Shown here piece by piece: positions 41,273 through 50,675 of a stretch of DNA of 52,100 bases (positions are counted from its first letter, which is position 1; each line of letters starts with the position of its first letter). The notes below the pieces were generated by a model. That model saw only the letters and a list, made by a program, of their open reading frames with translations, searched no databases and had not been told where the DNA came from. Source of the DNA: DAIOGN01 sp036745245 (lineage in GTDB: Bacteria > Zixibacteria > MSB-5A5 > JAUVRN01). Both the position numbers and the translations under genes were made by a program. The DNA lies in contig DAIOGN010000003.1 in NCBI GenBank assembly GCA_036745245.1, positions 1-52,100 of the forward strand, written 5' to 3'.

Positions 41273-42796
41273 TCACCAGATCGGCGCGTTTCCGCCGAAG
41301 TACTCCCTGAGCTGCCTGCGTGCGGCCTGATTGATCCGCTCCGCCCACACATCCACCGGATTCAATTCGTCTGTAAGAATCGGAGCGGCCGCCGTCCGGC
41401 TCTCAAAGCGATTGTCCCAGGCATGTGCGCGGTTGTATTCGGCGCTGAATCGATCCAGTGGAACCGGTGGATCTTCCGCAAGCTCGAGCGATCGGTCGGA
41501 GATGAAGAGTACGACGTTGCCCAGCCGGTCCGGCGGTTCGGCGATGGGGAGGGCTACGGCATTGGCAAATTGCGTGCGGGCCGTAGCCAGAAGCGCACCC
41601 ACGAGAATGTCGTCCCAGCCCAGGGCTTCCACGTTCATGGCCACCACACCACCCGGCCGTAGCCGCGTACGCAGAAGTGCAAAGGCTTCGGTGGTTACGA
41701 GGTGGAAGGGAATCGAGCTGCTGCCGAAGGCATCCATGATGATCAGGTCGTATAACTTGTCGTGCGTCATCAAATACTGACGCGCATCCATGTCAAACAC
41801 CGTGGCCTCGTCGGCCCCGAGGCCGAAGTGAGTGTGCGCCATCTCGGTGATCACGGGGTCGATCTCTACAGCATCGACCTTCCACCCGGCCGCGGCAAAG
41901 TTTTTGGCCACGGAACCACCTCCCAGGCCTACCAGTAAGACGTCGCCGGGCTCTGCGAAGTATCCGCGCGCCAGGTCGACCACGTGCACATAAGCAAAGC
42001 GAGATTCGCCCGTGGTTCGGTCGACGATGGTGTGCGTGCCGCCATCGATCAGCAGGTGTCGCGTGTCGTTCACGTCCACCACCCGGATTTCCCCGTACAA
42101 ACTCTGCCGCACAGCCAGCAGCCCCTCCTCGGGCCGTGCGGCGGGATCGGAATCGCCCGGGATGACCACGGCACCGGCGGCGGCCAGAAGCAGCACGGCC
42201 GACCACGCAAATCTGCGCTGCCGGCTCAGGATCGATACGATGGCGGCGGTGACGAGTAGTGCCACGCCAATAATCGTGACAAGACTGTACACACCCACAT
42301 TGGGAATGAGCAAGAACCCCGTGGCGACGGCTGAAATCACGCTCGCGATCGTGGACACGGCGAACAGGTTGCCGGCTGTGGTGCCCACCGTTTCCACGCG
42401 CGTAGCTTTGAGGCGGATCGCGTACGGGCTCACCATGCCCAGAAGCGCAAGGGGGGGAAAGAAGAGCAGCGTGGCTGCAATCAACACGGCCGTCCTCAAC
42501 CCGAGCGGTTCGGCGGCCACCAGAATGGGTGAACGCAGCCACGGAATGAGGCAGATCCACAGCCCTGCCACTCCAAGAATCATCGCGAAGCGAGCCAGCG
42601 AGGGGCCGCGATCGGCCCACCGTCCACCGATGGAGTAGCCAAGGCTCAGCGCTGCCAGGGTCACGCTGATCAGGGCCGACCACAGATACAGGCTCACACC
42701 GTAGAACGGCCCGAGAATCCGCGTGCCGAGCATTTCAATGGCAAGCACGGAGGCACCGCTAACGATCACCGCGAAGTAAATCAGCAAGCTCATCAT
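41273..42796 (-). CDS. Fused membrane protein/spermidine synthase-like methyltransferase fold
   Basis: The predicted product has 507 residues from ATG 42796, where GGGAG lies six bases upstream and the family N-terminus begins (MMSLLIYFAVIVSGASVLAI then EMLGTRILGPFYG); an ATG at 42886 is possible. Seven or so membrane segments (about 1-230) are followed by a spermidine synthase-type Rossmann domain (about 255-490): VLLVGLGGGSVAKNFAAAG, VDAVEIDPVITEMAHTHFG and YDLIIMDAFGSSSIPFHL. Such fusions are common in bacteria and their reaction is not firmly known, so spermidine synthesis should not be assumed. Confidence 0.85.
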   Translation of the reverse strand: MMSLLIYFAVIVSGASVLAIEMLGTRILGPFYGVSLYLWSALISVTLAALSLGYSIGGRWADRGPSLARFAMILGVAGLWICLIPWLRSPILVAAEPLGLRTAVLIAATLLFFPPLALLGMVSPYAIRLKATRVETVGTTAGNLFAVSTIASVISAVATGFLLIPNVGVYSLVTIIGVALLVTAAIVSILSRQRRFAWSAVLLLAAAGAVVIPGDSDPAARPEEGLLAVRQSLYGEIRVVDVNDTRHLLIDGGTHTIVDRTTGESRFAYVHVVDLARGYFAEPGDVLLVGLGGGSVAKNFAAAGWKVDAVEIDPVITEMAHTHFGLGADEATVFDMDARQYLMTHDKLYDLIIMDAFGSSSIPFHLVTTEAFALLRTRLRPGGVVAMNVEALGWDDILVGALLATARTQFANAVALPIAEPPDRLGNVVLFISDRSLELAEDPPVPLDRFSAEYNRAHAWDNRFESRTAAAPILTDELNPVDVWAERINQAARRQLREYFGGNAPIW

Positions 42797-43103
42797 CTGA
42801 GACTCCCGCAGTCTGGAGGGCGTGAAAGAGACCGGATCCGTCGAGCCCATGGACGCGGCCCTCGGGACGTACTGATCTCTCTTCATTCACGGGCCAACGG
42901 CAACGGCGCAAGGCAATTCGGAATCTGAACAGCCCGGGTAACCTATTGCATGGCTGCACATTAGGCAGTCCCGCCAAACTGGACGCCGGAGGGAACGTAC
43001 GGGTACACCCAGGGGTCGCCATTCACATGGCTGAGGAGCGGTTCACCTAGTATTAGTGCTGGGATTCGATTAGCGTTTCGAAGCTGAAACCAGAGGAGGA
43101 GCC

Positions 43104-45284
43104 ATGGCCCGCGCCGGGAAGAGCAAGACAGAATCCCCTGACTACACTCTGATTTACGTCCACGGCATGCTCAACAAGCCGCCGGCCGCCGTGCTGAAGG
43201 ACCAGTGGGACCGCGCGCTGTTCGGCGTGAAGATGGGCGAACGCACGCACATGGCCTACTGGGCGGACATCCGCTATCCGCAACCCTTGTCATCCACTAC
43301 GGCACAGTCGCTGGAGCAGGAGTATTCCACCCTGCACTCGGTACTCTCGCAGGACGAATTCGTTGACGATACCGTCTCGCGCGTGAGTCAGGGTGCAGAG
43401 GCGCGGGCGTTTGCGCGGGCCCTGGCGACACGCATGCTCTCGGAGCAACGGCCGGCGCTGGCGCGTTCGATCGGGAAGTCGGAATACCATGCGCAGGTTA
43501 ACTTCCCCGACTGGTTTACACGCTGGTTCGTGCGGTCGTTTACGCCCGATGTCGCCGCGTATTTCTTTGACCAGGATCAGCGCCGCCGGATTCAGGACCG
43601 CCTGCGCATGTGGCTTTCCTCCGGGCCGGGTCCCTTCGTGGTTGTGGCGCACAGCATGGGGACCATTGTGGCGTATGACGTGCTTCACGAGTTCGCGAAG
43701 AAGGGCGCCTCGGTACCGCTGCTTGTGACGCTGGGATCGCCTTTGGGTATCGAGGAAATCCAGGAACGGGTGAGAAGGCCCCTGACCGTACCCGGGCAGG
43801 TGGGGCACTGGCATAACTTCGCGGCGAAGTTCGACGTCGTATCCATCGACCGGTCGCTCTCCGACGAGTACAAGCCGAAGACTCGGATCACGGATCACCC
43901 CATCACCACCACCGGCATTCTGGACAATCCGCATGCGGTGGAAGGGTATCTCGGTCACGCGGATGTGAAAGGCGCCGTAGCGGCGCTGGTGGGCCATCGT
44001 TTCGGAGACCCGGCCACTTCATTTGTGATCGCCAAGGACCTGGTGGGCGAAATGCAGGGAGCGCTCAGGCGCACTCCCGTGCTCATTGAATTGTCCGCCG
44101 AGGTCGAAGGAAAGACGCTGGACGACAAGCGCAGCCTGATCACTCGGGAGCTGGCCAGACTCACGCGCGATCCACAGGCGGAGGTGGAGCCGCTGAAACG
44201 GTATGTGGCGGCCCGGCTCACCGCGTCTGAGATCATGACGCTGCGAGCGAAGCACAAGAATTTGGCCATTCGTCGCATGTGGCGCGACAGCGTGAAGCGG
44301 GCCGTGCTCGACAGGTCCACGGCCGTGGTGCACTCACAGGCCGCGCACGAGAGCTATGCGGCCTTCGGCGAAGGCGTCAACTGGGCCATTCTCGATACCG
44401 GCATCCGCGCTGATCATCCCCACTTCAAGGAACACGCTAACGTGAAGGCGCAGTGGGACTGCACCAAGTCAGGCGCCCCCAAGGCGGCTGCCAAGGATGG
44501 GGACGGTCACGGTACGCATGTGGCGGGCATCATCGCGGGGGTTGGCACAGAAGCGAAGATCAGCTACCGTGGTAACGCGCCGAAGGCGGGTCTCCATATC
44601 TACAAAGTGCTGTCAGACGACGGCTCGGGTCAGGATTCGTGGATCATCAAGGCGCTCGATCACATTGCAGAGCAGAACGAGAATTCGCCCGATCTGGTGA
44701 TTCACGGCATCAATCTCAGCCTGGGCGGGCCGTTTGATCCGGAAGTCTATGGCTGCGGCTTCTCGCCTCTGTGCAATGAATTGCGACGGCTGTGGCGCCA
44801 GGGAGTTCTCGTGTGCATCGCCGCAGGCAATGAGGGACGCCTGGTGTTGCGCACCATGGACGGCATCCACGATCTGAACCTGGATCTATCCATCGGCGAT
44901 CCGGCGAATCTGGAGGAGGCCATCGCCGTGGGATCGGTGCACAGGGAGTCACCGCACCTGTACGGGGTGTCGTACTTTTCCTCCCGCGGACCTACCGCGG
45001 ACGGTCGCCGAAAGCCCGACGTGGTGGCACCGGGGGAGAAGATCATGTCTGCCAATGCTGCCTTCGAGACGGAGGAAGATTACGTGGCCATGAGCGGAAC
45101 TTCCATGGCCTGTCCACAGGTGTCCGGCGTGCTGGCGGCCTTCCTTTCGGTGCGGCGGGAATTCATCGGGCGGCCAGACATGGTGAAGCAAATCCTCCTG
45201 AAGCACGCTGTGGACCTGGGGAGAGACCCGAACTTTCAGGGGGCGGGCGTTCCGAACCTCATGCAGATGCTCCTGTCAACCTAG
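43104..45284 (+). CDS. Fusion of alpha/beta-hydrolase (lipase-like) and subtilisin-like protease
   Basis: The predicted product has 726 residues, no signal peptide, so apparently cytoplasmic. The N-terminal hydrolase (about 12-300) starts LIYVHGM and has nucleophile S184 in VVAHSMGTIVAYD; D244 and H285 (GYLGH) are candidate triad members. A helical or propeptide-like linker (about 310-420) follows. The S8 domain (about 425-726) has D431 (AILDTGI), H469 (GDGHGTHVAG), oxyanion N576 (AAGNEG) and S667 (SGTSMACP). Both active sites look intact. AGGAGGAG precedes the ATG. A gene of unknown function follows nine bases after the stop. This double-hydrolase architecture is unusual; its role is unknown. 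Confidence 0.88.
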   Translation: MARAGKSKTESPDYTLIYVHGMLNKPPAAVLKDQWDRALFGVKMGERTHMAYWADIRYPQPLSSTTAQSLEQEYSTLHSVLSQDEFVDDTVSRVSQGAEARAFARALATRMLSEQRPALARSIGKSEYHAQVNFPDWFTRWFVRSFTPDVAAYFFDQDQRRRIQDRLRMWLSSGPGPFVVVAHSMGTIVAYDVLHEFAKKGASVPLLVTLGSPLGIEEIQERVRRPLTVPGQVGHWHNFAAKFDVVSIDRSLSDEYKPKTRITDHPITTTGILDNPHAVEGYLGHADVKGAVAALVGHRFGDPATSFVIAKDLVGEMQGALRRTPVLIELSAEVEGKTLDDKRSLITRELARLTRDPQAEVEPLKRYVAARLTASEIMTLRAKHKNLAIRRMWRDSVKRAVLDRSTAVVHSQAAHESYAAFGEGVNWAILDTGIRADHPHFKEHANVKAQWDCTKSGAPKAAAKDGDGHGTHVAGIIAGVGTEAKISYRGNAPKAGLHIYKVLSDDGSGQDSWIIKALDHIAEQNENSPDLVIHGINLSLGGPFDPEVYGCGFSPLCNELRRLWRQGVLVCIAAGNEGRLVLRTMDGIHDLNLDLSIGDPANLEEAIAVGSVHRESPHLYGVSYFSSRGPTADGRRKPDVVAPGEKIMSANAAFETEEDYVAMSGTSMACPQVSGVLAAFLSVRREFIGRPDMVKQILLKHAVDLGRDPNFQGAGVPNLMQMLLST

Positions 45285-45293
45285 GAGGACACG

Positions 45294-46064
45294 GTGGCCA
45301 TCATCAGAGTCGGCAGCTTCGCGGACATTGGTATACGCGCCGGGGCGCGAGTCCGTCCCGGGAGCACCCTGCGCAGCAGTTCCGGCCGGCCGCGATTGCC
45401 GCGGTCCATGTCGATGAACACGGCCCGGGAGCATCTCCCCGAGCTTGACGTGAAGGGCATGGAGCTGCTGCGGTCGAAAGAGGCCTGGGCGCTCTATCTC
45501 AAGCGCCTCACGCTGAACCGCGGGTTCGAGGGGTTCCTTTCAGGCGTGTTCAACAAAACCAACGAAATCTACTTCGTGGCCTTCGCCTGGGACTACAGCG
45601 GCCGCAAGCCCAAGGTGTTTCCGTACACCACCCTCGAGCCGTCGGAGTACGTTCTGAAAATGAAAAAAGGGCAGTCGCGCGAATTTGTGGGCGACGGCGT
45701 GGCTCTATGGCCAGCCCGACGTGTTTCGGGAGCGCTCAACGTGCTCATCATGGTCTACGAGAGCGACCGGGAGATACAGCGCTCGGGTGAAGTGATTCAG
45801 ACGATCCACGAGACGGTGGACAAGAGCACGCTCACCGACCTGGTATCGGCCATCGCAGCCAACCCGGCGATTGCCACCGCCCGCGCAATCTCCGGGGCCG
45901 TGAAAGATCTTGTCGAGACCGTTGGCAAGATCATGAAGAAGAACAAGAACGACGTGGTGGAGCTGTTCGAAGGCTCCTACGGCACCCACCTGGTCCAGAC
46001 GTCACGCCGCGAACACTACGAAACCGATGCCGCGGGAGTGGTGCTCGATCTCACGGCCGGGTAG
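45294..46064 (+). CDS. Unknown protein paired with the hydrolase-protease
   Basis: The predicted product has 256 residues. GTG start with AGGAGG (45283-45288) overlapping the end of the previous gene. The N-terminus (1-45) is Arg/Ser-rich and probably disordered. Residues about 66-160 look like a beta-sandwich (GFLSGVFNKTNEIYFVAFAW, then ALNVLIMVYESDRE). Residues about 166-217 are helical, partly hydrophobic (LVSAIAANPAIATARAISGA). The end returns to beta strands (DVVELFEGSYGTHLVQ). No signal peptide and no family recognised. The position suggests a substrate, inhibitor or effector of the protease. Confidence 0.72.
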   Translation: MAIIRVGSFADIGIRAGARVRPGSTLRSSSGRPRLPRSMSMNTAREHLPELDVKGMELLRSKEAWALYLKRLTLNRGFEGFLSGVFNKTNEIYFVAFAWDYSGRKPKVFPYTTLEPSEYVLKMKKGQSREFVGDGVALWPARRVSGALNVLIMVYESDREIQRSGEVIQTIHETVDKSTLTDLVSAIAANPAIATARAISGAVKDLVETVGKIMKKNKNDVVELFEGSYGTHLVQTSRREHYETDAAGVVLDLTAG

Positions 46065-46133
46065 ACCCGCGTCAACCCGACCGATTGCAGGCCGGGGACT
46101 CAGGATGGTCTGAACACCGGAACCCGCTTCAAC

Positions 46134-48023
46134 TCACCGCAGAAGCGTCATGCGCTTCACCTGACGTCCCGTCTCCGTGGACAGCTGGTACAGATACACG
46201 GCCGAGGGCAGTTCGTGACCCACGTCGTCGCGCCCGTCCCACTGGAGTGAATACACACCTGCCGGCCGGACGGCATCCACCAGAGTGCGCACACGCTGGC
46301 CGAGCATGTTGTAGATATCGAGGCGTACATGCCCCGGCGAAACGGCGGAGTACTCGATGACGGTGGTGGGATTGAACGGGTTGGGGACATTCTGAGTGAG
46401 TTCCATCTGCGCGGGCAGGACACCGACGTCGTCGCCCACCGACGCCACCACGGGGAACGCCATGCACGGGCCCGCCTGCACATCGGGCCAGGGCGAGCCG
46501 CCATTCATGTAGGGCATGGTGCAGAAGTTGGAATTGACGGGCATGACACCGGCACCGGATACCGCGTCGGCGTGCTCGGCGTAGCGTGTCCACATTCCGT
46601 CGAAGTAATGGTCGGGGTTCGATTCCACGAATACCGGGATGTGCTTCAGCGCCGCGAAATAGCTCGAACCGGACGCCGCAATCTCCTCCACCGTCCGACT
46701 GCCCGCCTCCAGTTCCACATACGCATTGAACAGCGACTGGAGCGATGCGGTCACGGAGTTCGCAATGATCCCCTTAGTCTGATCGCTGCTGGATCGGAGC
46801 CGTCCGTCGCCGTAGATGGTGAACGTCTCGCCACGGAGGTTGCGAACCTGGGCGCCACCGTTATTGAAATAGTCGTGATAGTCGTGCTCCCATTTGGCCC
46901 ACAAGTTCCAGGCCGCCGGCCGGTAACTGGGCTGGAAGTCGTTTCGGGCTCGCGATCCATCGCTCACAGGGGGCAGATTGGAGGATAGTGCAAACCGGCC
47001 GGCCGACTCACGAGTGGCGCCGCCCTGGGCCAGGATGTGCTGCTGACCCAGATACGACACATAATTCAGCAGGTTGTCGCCGTCCATGATGCCGTACGAG
47101 GTTTCGTCCCGGTTGGTCACGATGTGACCAAAGCAAAACAGATCCGTGAGGCTGTGCAGGGCGTTGGCTTCGTAGTGCAGAGCCACATTCCACATTGCAG
47201 GGTTCGAGCGGGCCAGATCGACGTAGGTCAATGCGATCCGGTGGAGGCCGATGTACCAGGCCAGAGCGCCGCGAGAGAAGTGCCAGTCGTTGATGTTGGC
47301 GATGCGAATCATCTCGTCGCCCCACCAGCCGGCATCATTCCACTCGTCTTCGTAGGCGGTGTTCTGAAACGTGTTCCCCGCCGTTCCGTAAGGCGGCCAG
47401 ATGCCCGAAGCGATGTAGCGGAGGTAAAGCGCCATGTCCATGGGGTTGGGCCGGTAACCGCACTCCTGGAAGGGCCATACGCCGAAGCAATCCTGGCCGT
47501 AGTTAAACGTGAGCGTCCAGACCGTACCCTGCGTGAGATAGCAGTGTCCGTTGCCGTCGCAGTACGTGGTCTTACGGTAGTCTCCGTAGAGAGCGACCAG
47601 TTCGCCGAACTGGAATTGCCTGACGTCGGCGTGTGTTCGCCCCTGCACCAGAAGCGTGTTTTCGCGGAGGTACTGCGTGGGCGGGATCCAGATGTTCAGA
47701 TTTCCTTCGCGCTGGGCGTAGTTGTACCAGTAGCTGTTGTCCTGCGTCAGCTTCGTTTGGTCGCTGTAGTCCGCGGGGTTGTTGGTGGAGAACCCCACGG
47801 CGAGTCGTTTGGCGGCTTTGTACACGTCCTGGTGGCTCGCGACAGGGATCTGCGCGTACCCGGTGTTTACAGGGAACGTCACCGACGGAGGAACCACGAC
47901 GGCCGCGGCGCCCATGTTGGCGACGACTTTGTGTTCTTCGGAGTTGTAGGCCCGTGCCGATTGCAAAGGGGTCAGACAGGCGGCTGCGAGCAACAGATGC
48001 AGACAGGCATGACGACTGGCCAT
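46134..48023 (-). CDS. Secreted zinc-phospholipase C/S1-P1-nuclease-like protein with sorting domain
   Basis: The predicted product has 629 residues from ATG 48023 (GGAGG upstream; signal MASRHACLHLLLAAACLTPL). Mature N-terminus AYNSEEHKVVANMGA and the central HYEANALHSLTDLFCFGHIV resemble the His/Asp zinc-site pattern of the phospholipase C/S1-P1 nuclease fold (H...D...H). Other histidines (RGALAWYIGLHRIALTYVD) lie nearby. The C-terminus (about 550-629) is a FlgD-like sorting domain: TQNVPNPFNPTTVIEYS, LDIYNMLGQRVRTLVDA, ending QVKRMTLLR. Probably an exported surface enzyme. The substrate class is inferred from fold only; zinc ligands were not fully traced. Confidence 0.72.
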   Translation of the reverse strand: MASRHACLHLLLAAACLTPLQSARAYNSEEHKVVANMGAAAVVVPPSVTFPVNTGYAQIPVASHQDVYKAAKRLAVGFSTNNPADYSDQTKLTQDNSYWYNYAQREGNLNIWIPPTQYLRENTLLVQGRTHADVRQFQFGELVALYGDYRKTTYCDGNGHCYLTQGTVWTLTFNYGQDCFGVWPFQECGYRPNPMDMALYLRYIASGIWPPYGTAGNTFQNTAYEDEWNDAGWWGDEMIRIANINDWHFSRGALAWYIGLHRIALTYVDLARSNPAMWNVALHYEANALHSLTDLFCFGHIVTNRDETSYGIMDGDNLLNYVSYLGQQHILAQGGATRESAGRFALSSNLPPVSDGSRARNDFQPSYRPAAWNLWAKWEHDYHDYFNNGGAQVRNLRGETFTIYGDGRLRSSSDQTKGIIANSVTASLQSLFNAYVELEAGSRTVEEIAASGSSYFAALKHIPVFVESNPDHYFDGMWTRYAEHADAVSGAGVMPVNSNFCTMPYMNGGSPWPDVQAGPCMAFPVVASVGDDVGVLPAQMELTQNVPNPFNPTTVIEYSAVSPGHVRLDIYNMLGQRVRTLVDAVRPAGVYSLQWDGRDDVGHELPSAVYLYQLSTETGRQVKRMTLLR

Positions 48024-48040
48024 GTGTCGCCTCCACACAA

Positions 48041-48068
48041 TGTATATTGACCGGTCTACAATCGTCAG
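48041..48068 (-). promoter_or_regulatory. Possible promoter of the phospholipase-like gene
   Basis: On the minus strand CTGACG, 16 bases, TATACA, whose end is 17 bases before the ATG at 48023. Moderate match only. Confidence 0.35.
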
Positions 48069-48258
48069 CCGAGCCTGACCCACAAGTTCAGCCGCGACCG
48101 GATACGGCTACGATCCGAGGAGACGGAGCTCCGGGCTCTGATTCGAATCCGGCGTCCGATCCCGATGGTGGATTTCCAATATAACGCCTGAAGACGGTCC
48201 CGGACCCGCAAAAATGGTCGCCCAGGCCGGCATTGGCGGGCCCGAGGTCCTGCCGGTG

Positions 48259-48762
48259 TCAGTCGAATTCGTTACCGGGTTCGGGCGGCGCCTGATCGCT
48301 GCCCACCCGACCCACGGCGATCTGAGCCTTCGAGTAGTTTTCGCCTTTCATTTTGTGTCCGGACAGCCTGCGCAACATGGCCAGTTGTCCTGTGTGTGTG
48401 AGCGCATCGGCGATGCCCCCCTGGAAGATGCGGGCCGGATCCCAGGCGATGGGCAGTCCCGACTCGAGGTAGTCGTCGAATCGCTGAACAGCCGTGAAGA
48501 ACCGGTCGATCTCCTGGTTCCAGGGAAGCGGCCGTGCATTGGTCCATTTCGGCGAACCGTTGGCCATCGTAAGCGCCCAGTCCATGAGATCGCCCATGTG
48601 AGCGAGGATCTGATTGGGTGACGGTGATTCAGGCGCGGACTTGTACGAAGCGTACGACTCGGGCGTGCCCCGCACGGTTTTGCCGGCGCGATAGGCGAGT
48701 GTGGCAAGGGCGTGCCGCAGGAAGAGGCGAGTGACCGGGTCATCAGATGGAATGTTTGTCAT
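48259..48762 (-). CDS. DinB-like four-helix protein
   Basis: The predicted product has 167 residues. Histidines in NQILAHMGDLMDWALTM and DALTHTGQLAMLRRLSG are placed like the metal ligands of DinB/YfiT-type four-helix bundle proteins. Some members use bacillithiol or mycothiol as cosubstrate; nothing shows which applies here. Single gene, no operon partner. Confidence 0.8.
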   Translation of the reverse strand: MTNIPSDDPVTRLFLRHALATLAYRAGKTVRGTPESYASYKSAPESPSPNQILAHMGDLMDWALTMANGSPKWTNARPLPWNQEIDRFFTAVQRFDDYLESGLPIAWDPARIFQGGIADALTHTGQLAMLRRLSGHKMKGENYSKAQIAVGRVGSDQAPPEPGNEFD

Positions 48763-48864
48763 GAGTGTTCCTCGTAATCAGATGTAATCACTTTGCTACG
48801 GCTCCAAAAGCTAATTGTCCGTCTGTGTCACATCAGGCGTCGGCAGGCCCGGTCCACGGGCGGC

Positions 48865-50586
48865 TCACGCCCTCACCGTGATCCGTGCGCAGGCGGAATT
48901 CCAGGAGTTGGCAAATGCGGAAAGTGCCTCTTCGGGCTCGGCGGTGAGACGCACCCAGAGACAGGGCCGTCGGCGCCCTGACAGCGCCCGATAGTCACCG
49001 AGAGCCTGGGCGGTGAGCAGCTCTCCGAAACTGAAAGGAGATCCAGGAATCCCCAGATCGGGCGAGCCCGGGGAGAGAAACACCACGAAATGTCCCGAGG
49101 AAGGTCCGCCTTTGTAGAGCTGGCCAATGGAGTGCAGGTAGCGTGGCCCATAGCCGCGCAGCGTGGCGACGCCCGTGGCAGCGCGCGCCGCCCTGCGCAT
49201 GGACTGCAAGGCCGCCTCCGCCGCCTGAGTTCGATCGCCGAAATGGAGAAACGCCAGGTAGTCTCCTTCGGCGATTCCCTGAAGCAACGACGCGAACATG
49301 CAAGCGATATCCATCCCCGCCACCGATTCCGTTGCGATTTCGAACGAATCGGTGGACACTTTGGCCGCTGGCTCATTGAAGCGCCCGGTCGCTTTGAACC
49401 CCTCGAGCAGTTGAACCGTGTTGTCTTTGCTCTCCTTGACGTTTGGCTCGTCGAACGGATTGATGTCGAGAATGCGCCCGGCGGCGGCGGTGATGTACTC
49501 CCAGAGCAGAAACAACGCCGCCAGGTCAGCTGTGCCGCGGCACTCGATCTCGATAGAGGGAATGCTCGCCTTCTGCAGGGCCGAAGGCAGCGCGGGCTGC
49601 GGGAAGGCCTCATGGCTCATGCGCAAGAGGCAGTACACGCGATCGAGGCCCGTGTCGCGCAGATCGCCTTGAGGCTCGGCCTCGATGGGAATCACTCCGC
49701 GACCGGCTTTGCCGGTGCTCTCTGCCACCAGCTGCTCGATCCAGGGCACCACTGGAACCAGGGACGGAGAAGCAACAAACGTCAGTTTGTCCAGACCTCG
49801 GCGCGCACCGGCACCCAGGAGAGCGCCAGCATTCAATGCGGGGTTGGATTCGTCATCGGAGGCGAGCTCTTCTCCCAGACGGTGTGCACCCGCGGCCAGC
49901 CCGGCCAGCGGGGCGCAGAGCAACGCGGCCGGCACCATGCCAAAGTACGACAGCGCGGAATAGCGGCCGCCGATGTCCTCTGGATTGAGGAAGACCCGGT
50001 CGAAGGCATGTTCACGGCCGAAGCGTTCCAATTCGGAGCCGGAATCGGTGATGGCCACAAAGTGCGCGCCCGCCGCGGGTACGATTTCCTCCAACCGACC
50101 GAGAAAGTGGAGCATCTGAGACCTGGTCTCGACGGTCGAACCCGATTTGGACGACACCACGAAGAGCGTTCGTGAGAGGTCCACGTCGGCCTCGAGCCGA
50201 AGCAGCGCGCGTGGATCGGTGGTGTCCACGATGTTGAACGATTTCAGGTGAGCCGGTCGCGGGAACATGGAGGCGAGAACTTCAGGGCACAGGCTGGAGC
50301 CACCCATGCCAAGCAGCAGAACGTGGGCAAACCCCTTGTCGCGAATGTGTCCGGCAAATTGGATCAGCTCCGGAATGTGCTCTTCCAGCCAGGCCGGTCC
50401 AGCCACCCAGCCCAGGCGATTCGATACCACCTTACGCCGCTCGTCGGCGTCGCCGAAGAGTCGCGAGTCGGAGGCGCAGAGTCGGGACGCGAAACAGCCC
50501 TGCACCAGGCCCGCCAGTTCCGCATTGAACTGTGACTTAAGCGAACCGGGATCCACGCGAACCTGAGGGCCAAGTGTTTCACGCAT
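48865..50586 (-). CDS. pgi: Glucose-6-phosphate isomerase (SIS-type, transaldolase-fusion subfamily)
   Basis: The predicted product has 573 residues from ATG 50586, with TTGGAGGAC directly upstream. The frame is open to 50937, but that part crosses a terminator and is not family-like. SIS domain 1 has HVLLLGMGGSSLCPEVLAS and LFVVSSKSGSTVETRSQM, the sugar-phosphate pocket; SIS domain 2 has DINPFDEPNVKESKDNTVQL. The length and motifs match the isomerase half of bifunctional transaldolase/PGI proteins; no transaldolase domain is attached. Interconverts glucose-6-phosphate and fructose-6-phosphate in the cytoplasm. Confidence 0.88.
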   Translation of the reverse strand: MRETLGPQVRVDPGSLKSQFNAELAGLVQGCFASRLCASDSRLFGDADERRKVVSNRLGWVAGPAWLEEHIPELIQFAGHIRDKGFAHVLLLGMGGSSLCPEVLASMFPRPAHLKSFNIVDTTDPRALLRLEADVDLSRTLFVVSSKSGSTVETRSQMLHFLGRLEEIVPAAGAHFVAITDSGSELERFGREHAFDRVFLNPEDIGGRYSALSYFGMVPAALLCAPLAGLAAGAHRLGEELASDDESNPALNAGALLGAGARRGLDKLTFVASPSLVPVVPWIEQLVAESTGKAGRGVIPIEAEPQGDLRDTGLDRVYCLLRMSHEAFPQPALPSALQKASIPSIEIECRGTADLAALFLLWEYITAAAGRILDINPFDEPNVKESKDNTVQLLEGFKATGRFNEPAAKVSTDSFEIATESVAGMDIACMFASLLQGIAEGDYLAFLHFGDRTQAAEAALQSMRRAARAATGVATLRGYGPRYLHSIGQLYKGGPSSGHFVVFLSPGSPDLGIPGSPFSFGELLTAQALGDYRALSGRRRPCLWVRLTAEPEEALSAFANSWNSACARITVRA

Positions 50587-50627
50587 GTCCTCCAAGCTAG
50601 CCCCGCTACCCGTTGGGTTCCAGCCAT

Positions 50628-50653
50628 AAAAAAAGGCCGCCATCGCGGCGGCC
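50628..50653 (-). terminator. Rho-independent terminator after the RNase H-like gene
   Basis: On the minus strand GGCCGCC, GCGAT, GGCGGCC then seven T. It lies 23 bases past the RNase H-like stop and upstream of pgi, so pgi needs its own promoter or read-through. A T-run on the + side (50664-50670) could make it bidirectional. Confidence 0.85.
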
Positions 50654-50675
50654 GACCGGCACCGTTTTTTTAAGT

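Noticed and set aside
47966..47982. AAAGGGGTCAGAC, like the palindromic repeat family
   Set aside because: It lies inside the signal-peptide region of the phospholipase-like gene (codons for CLTPLQS) and lacks a second arm; may be chance.
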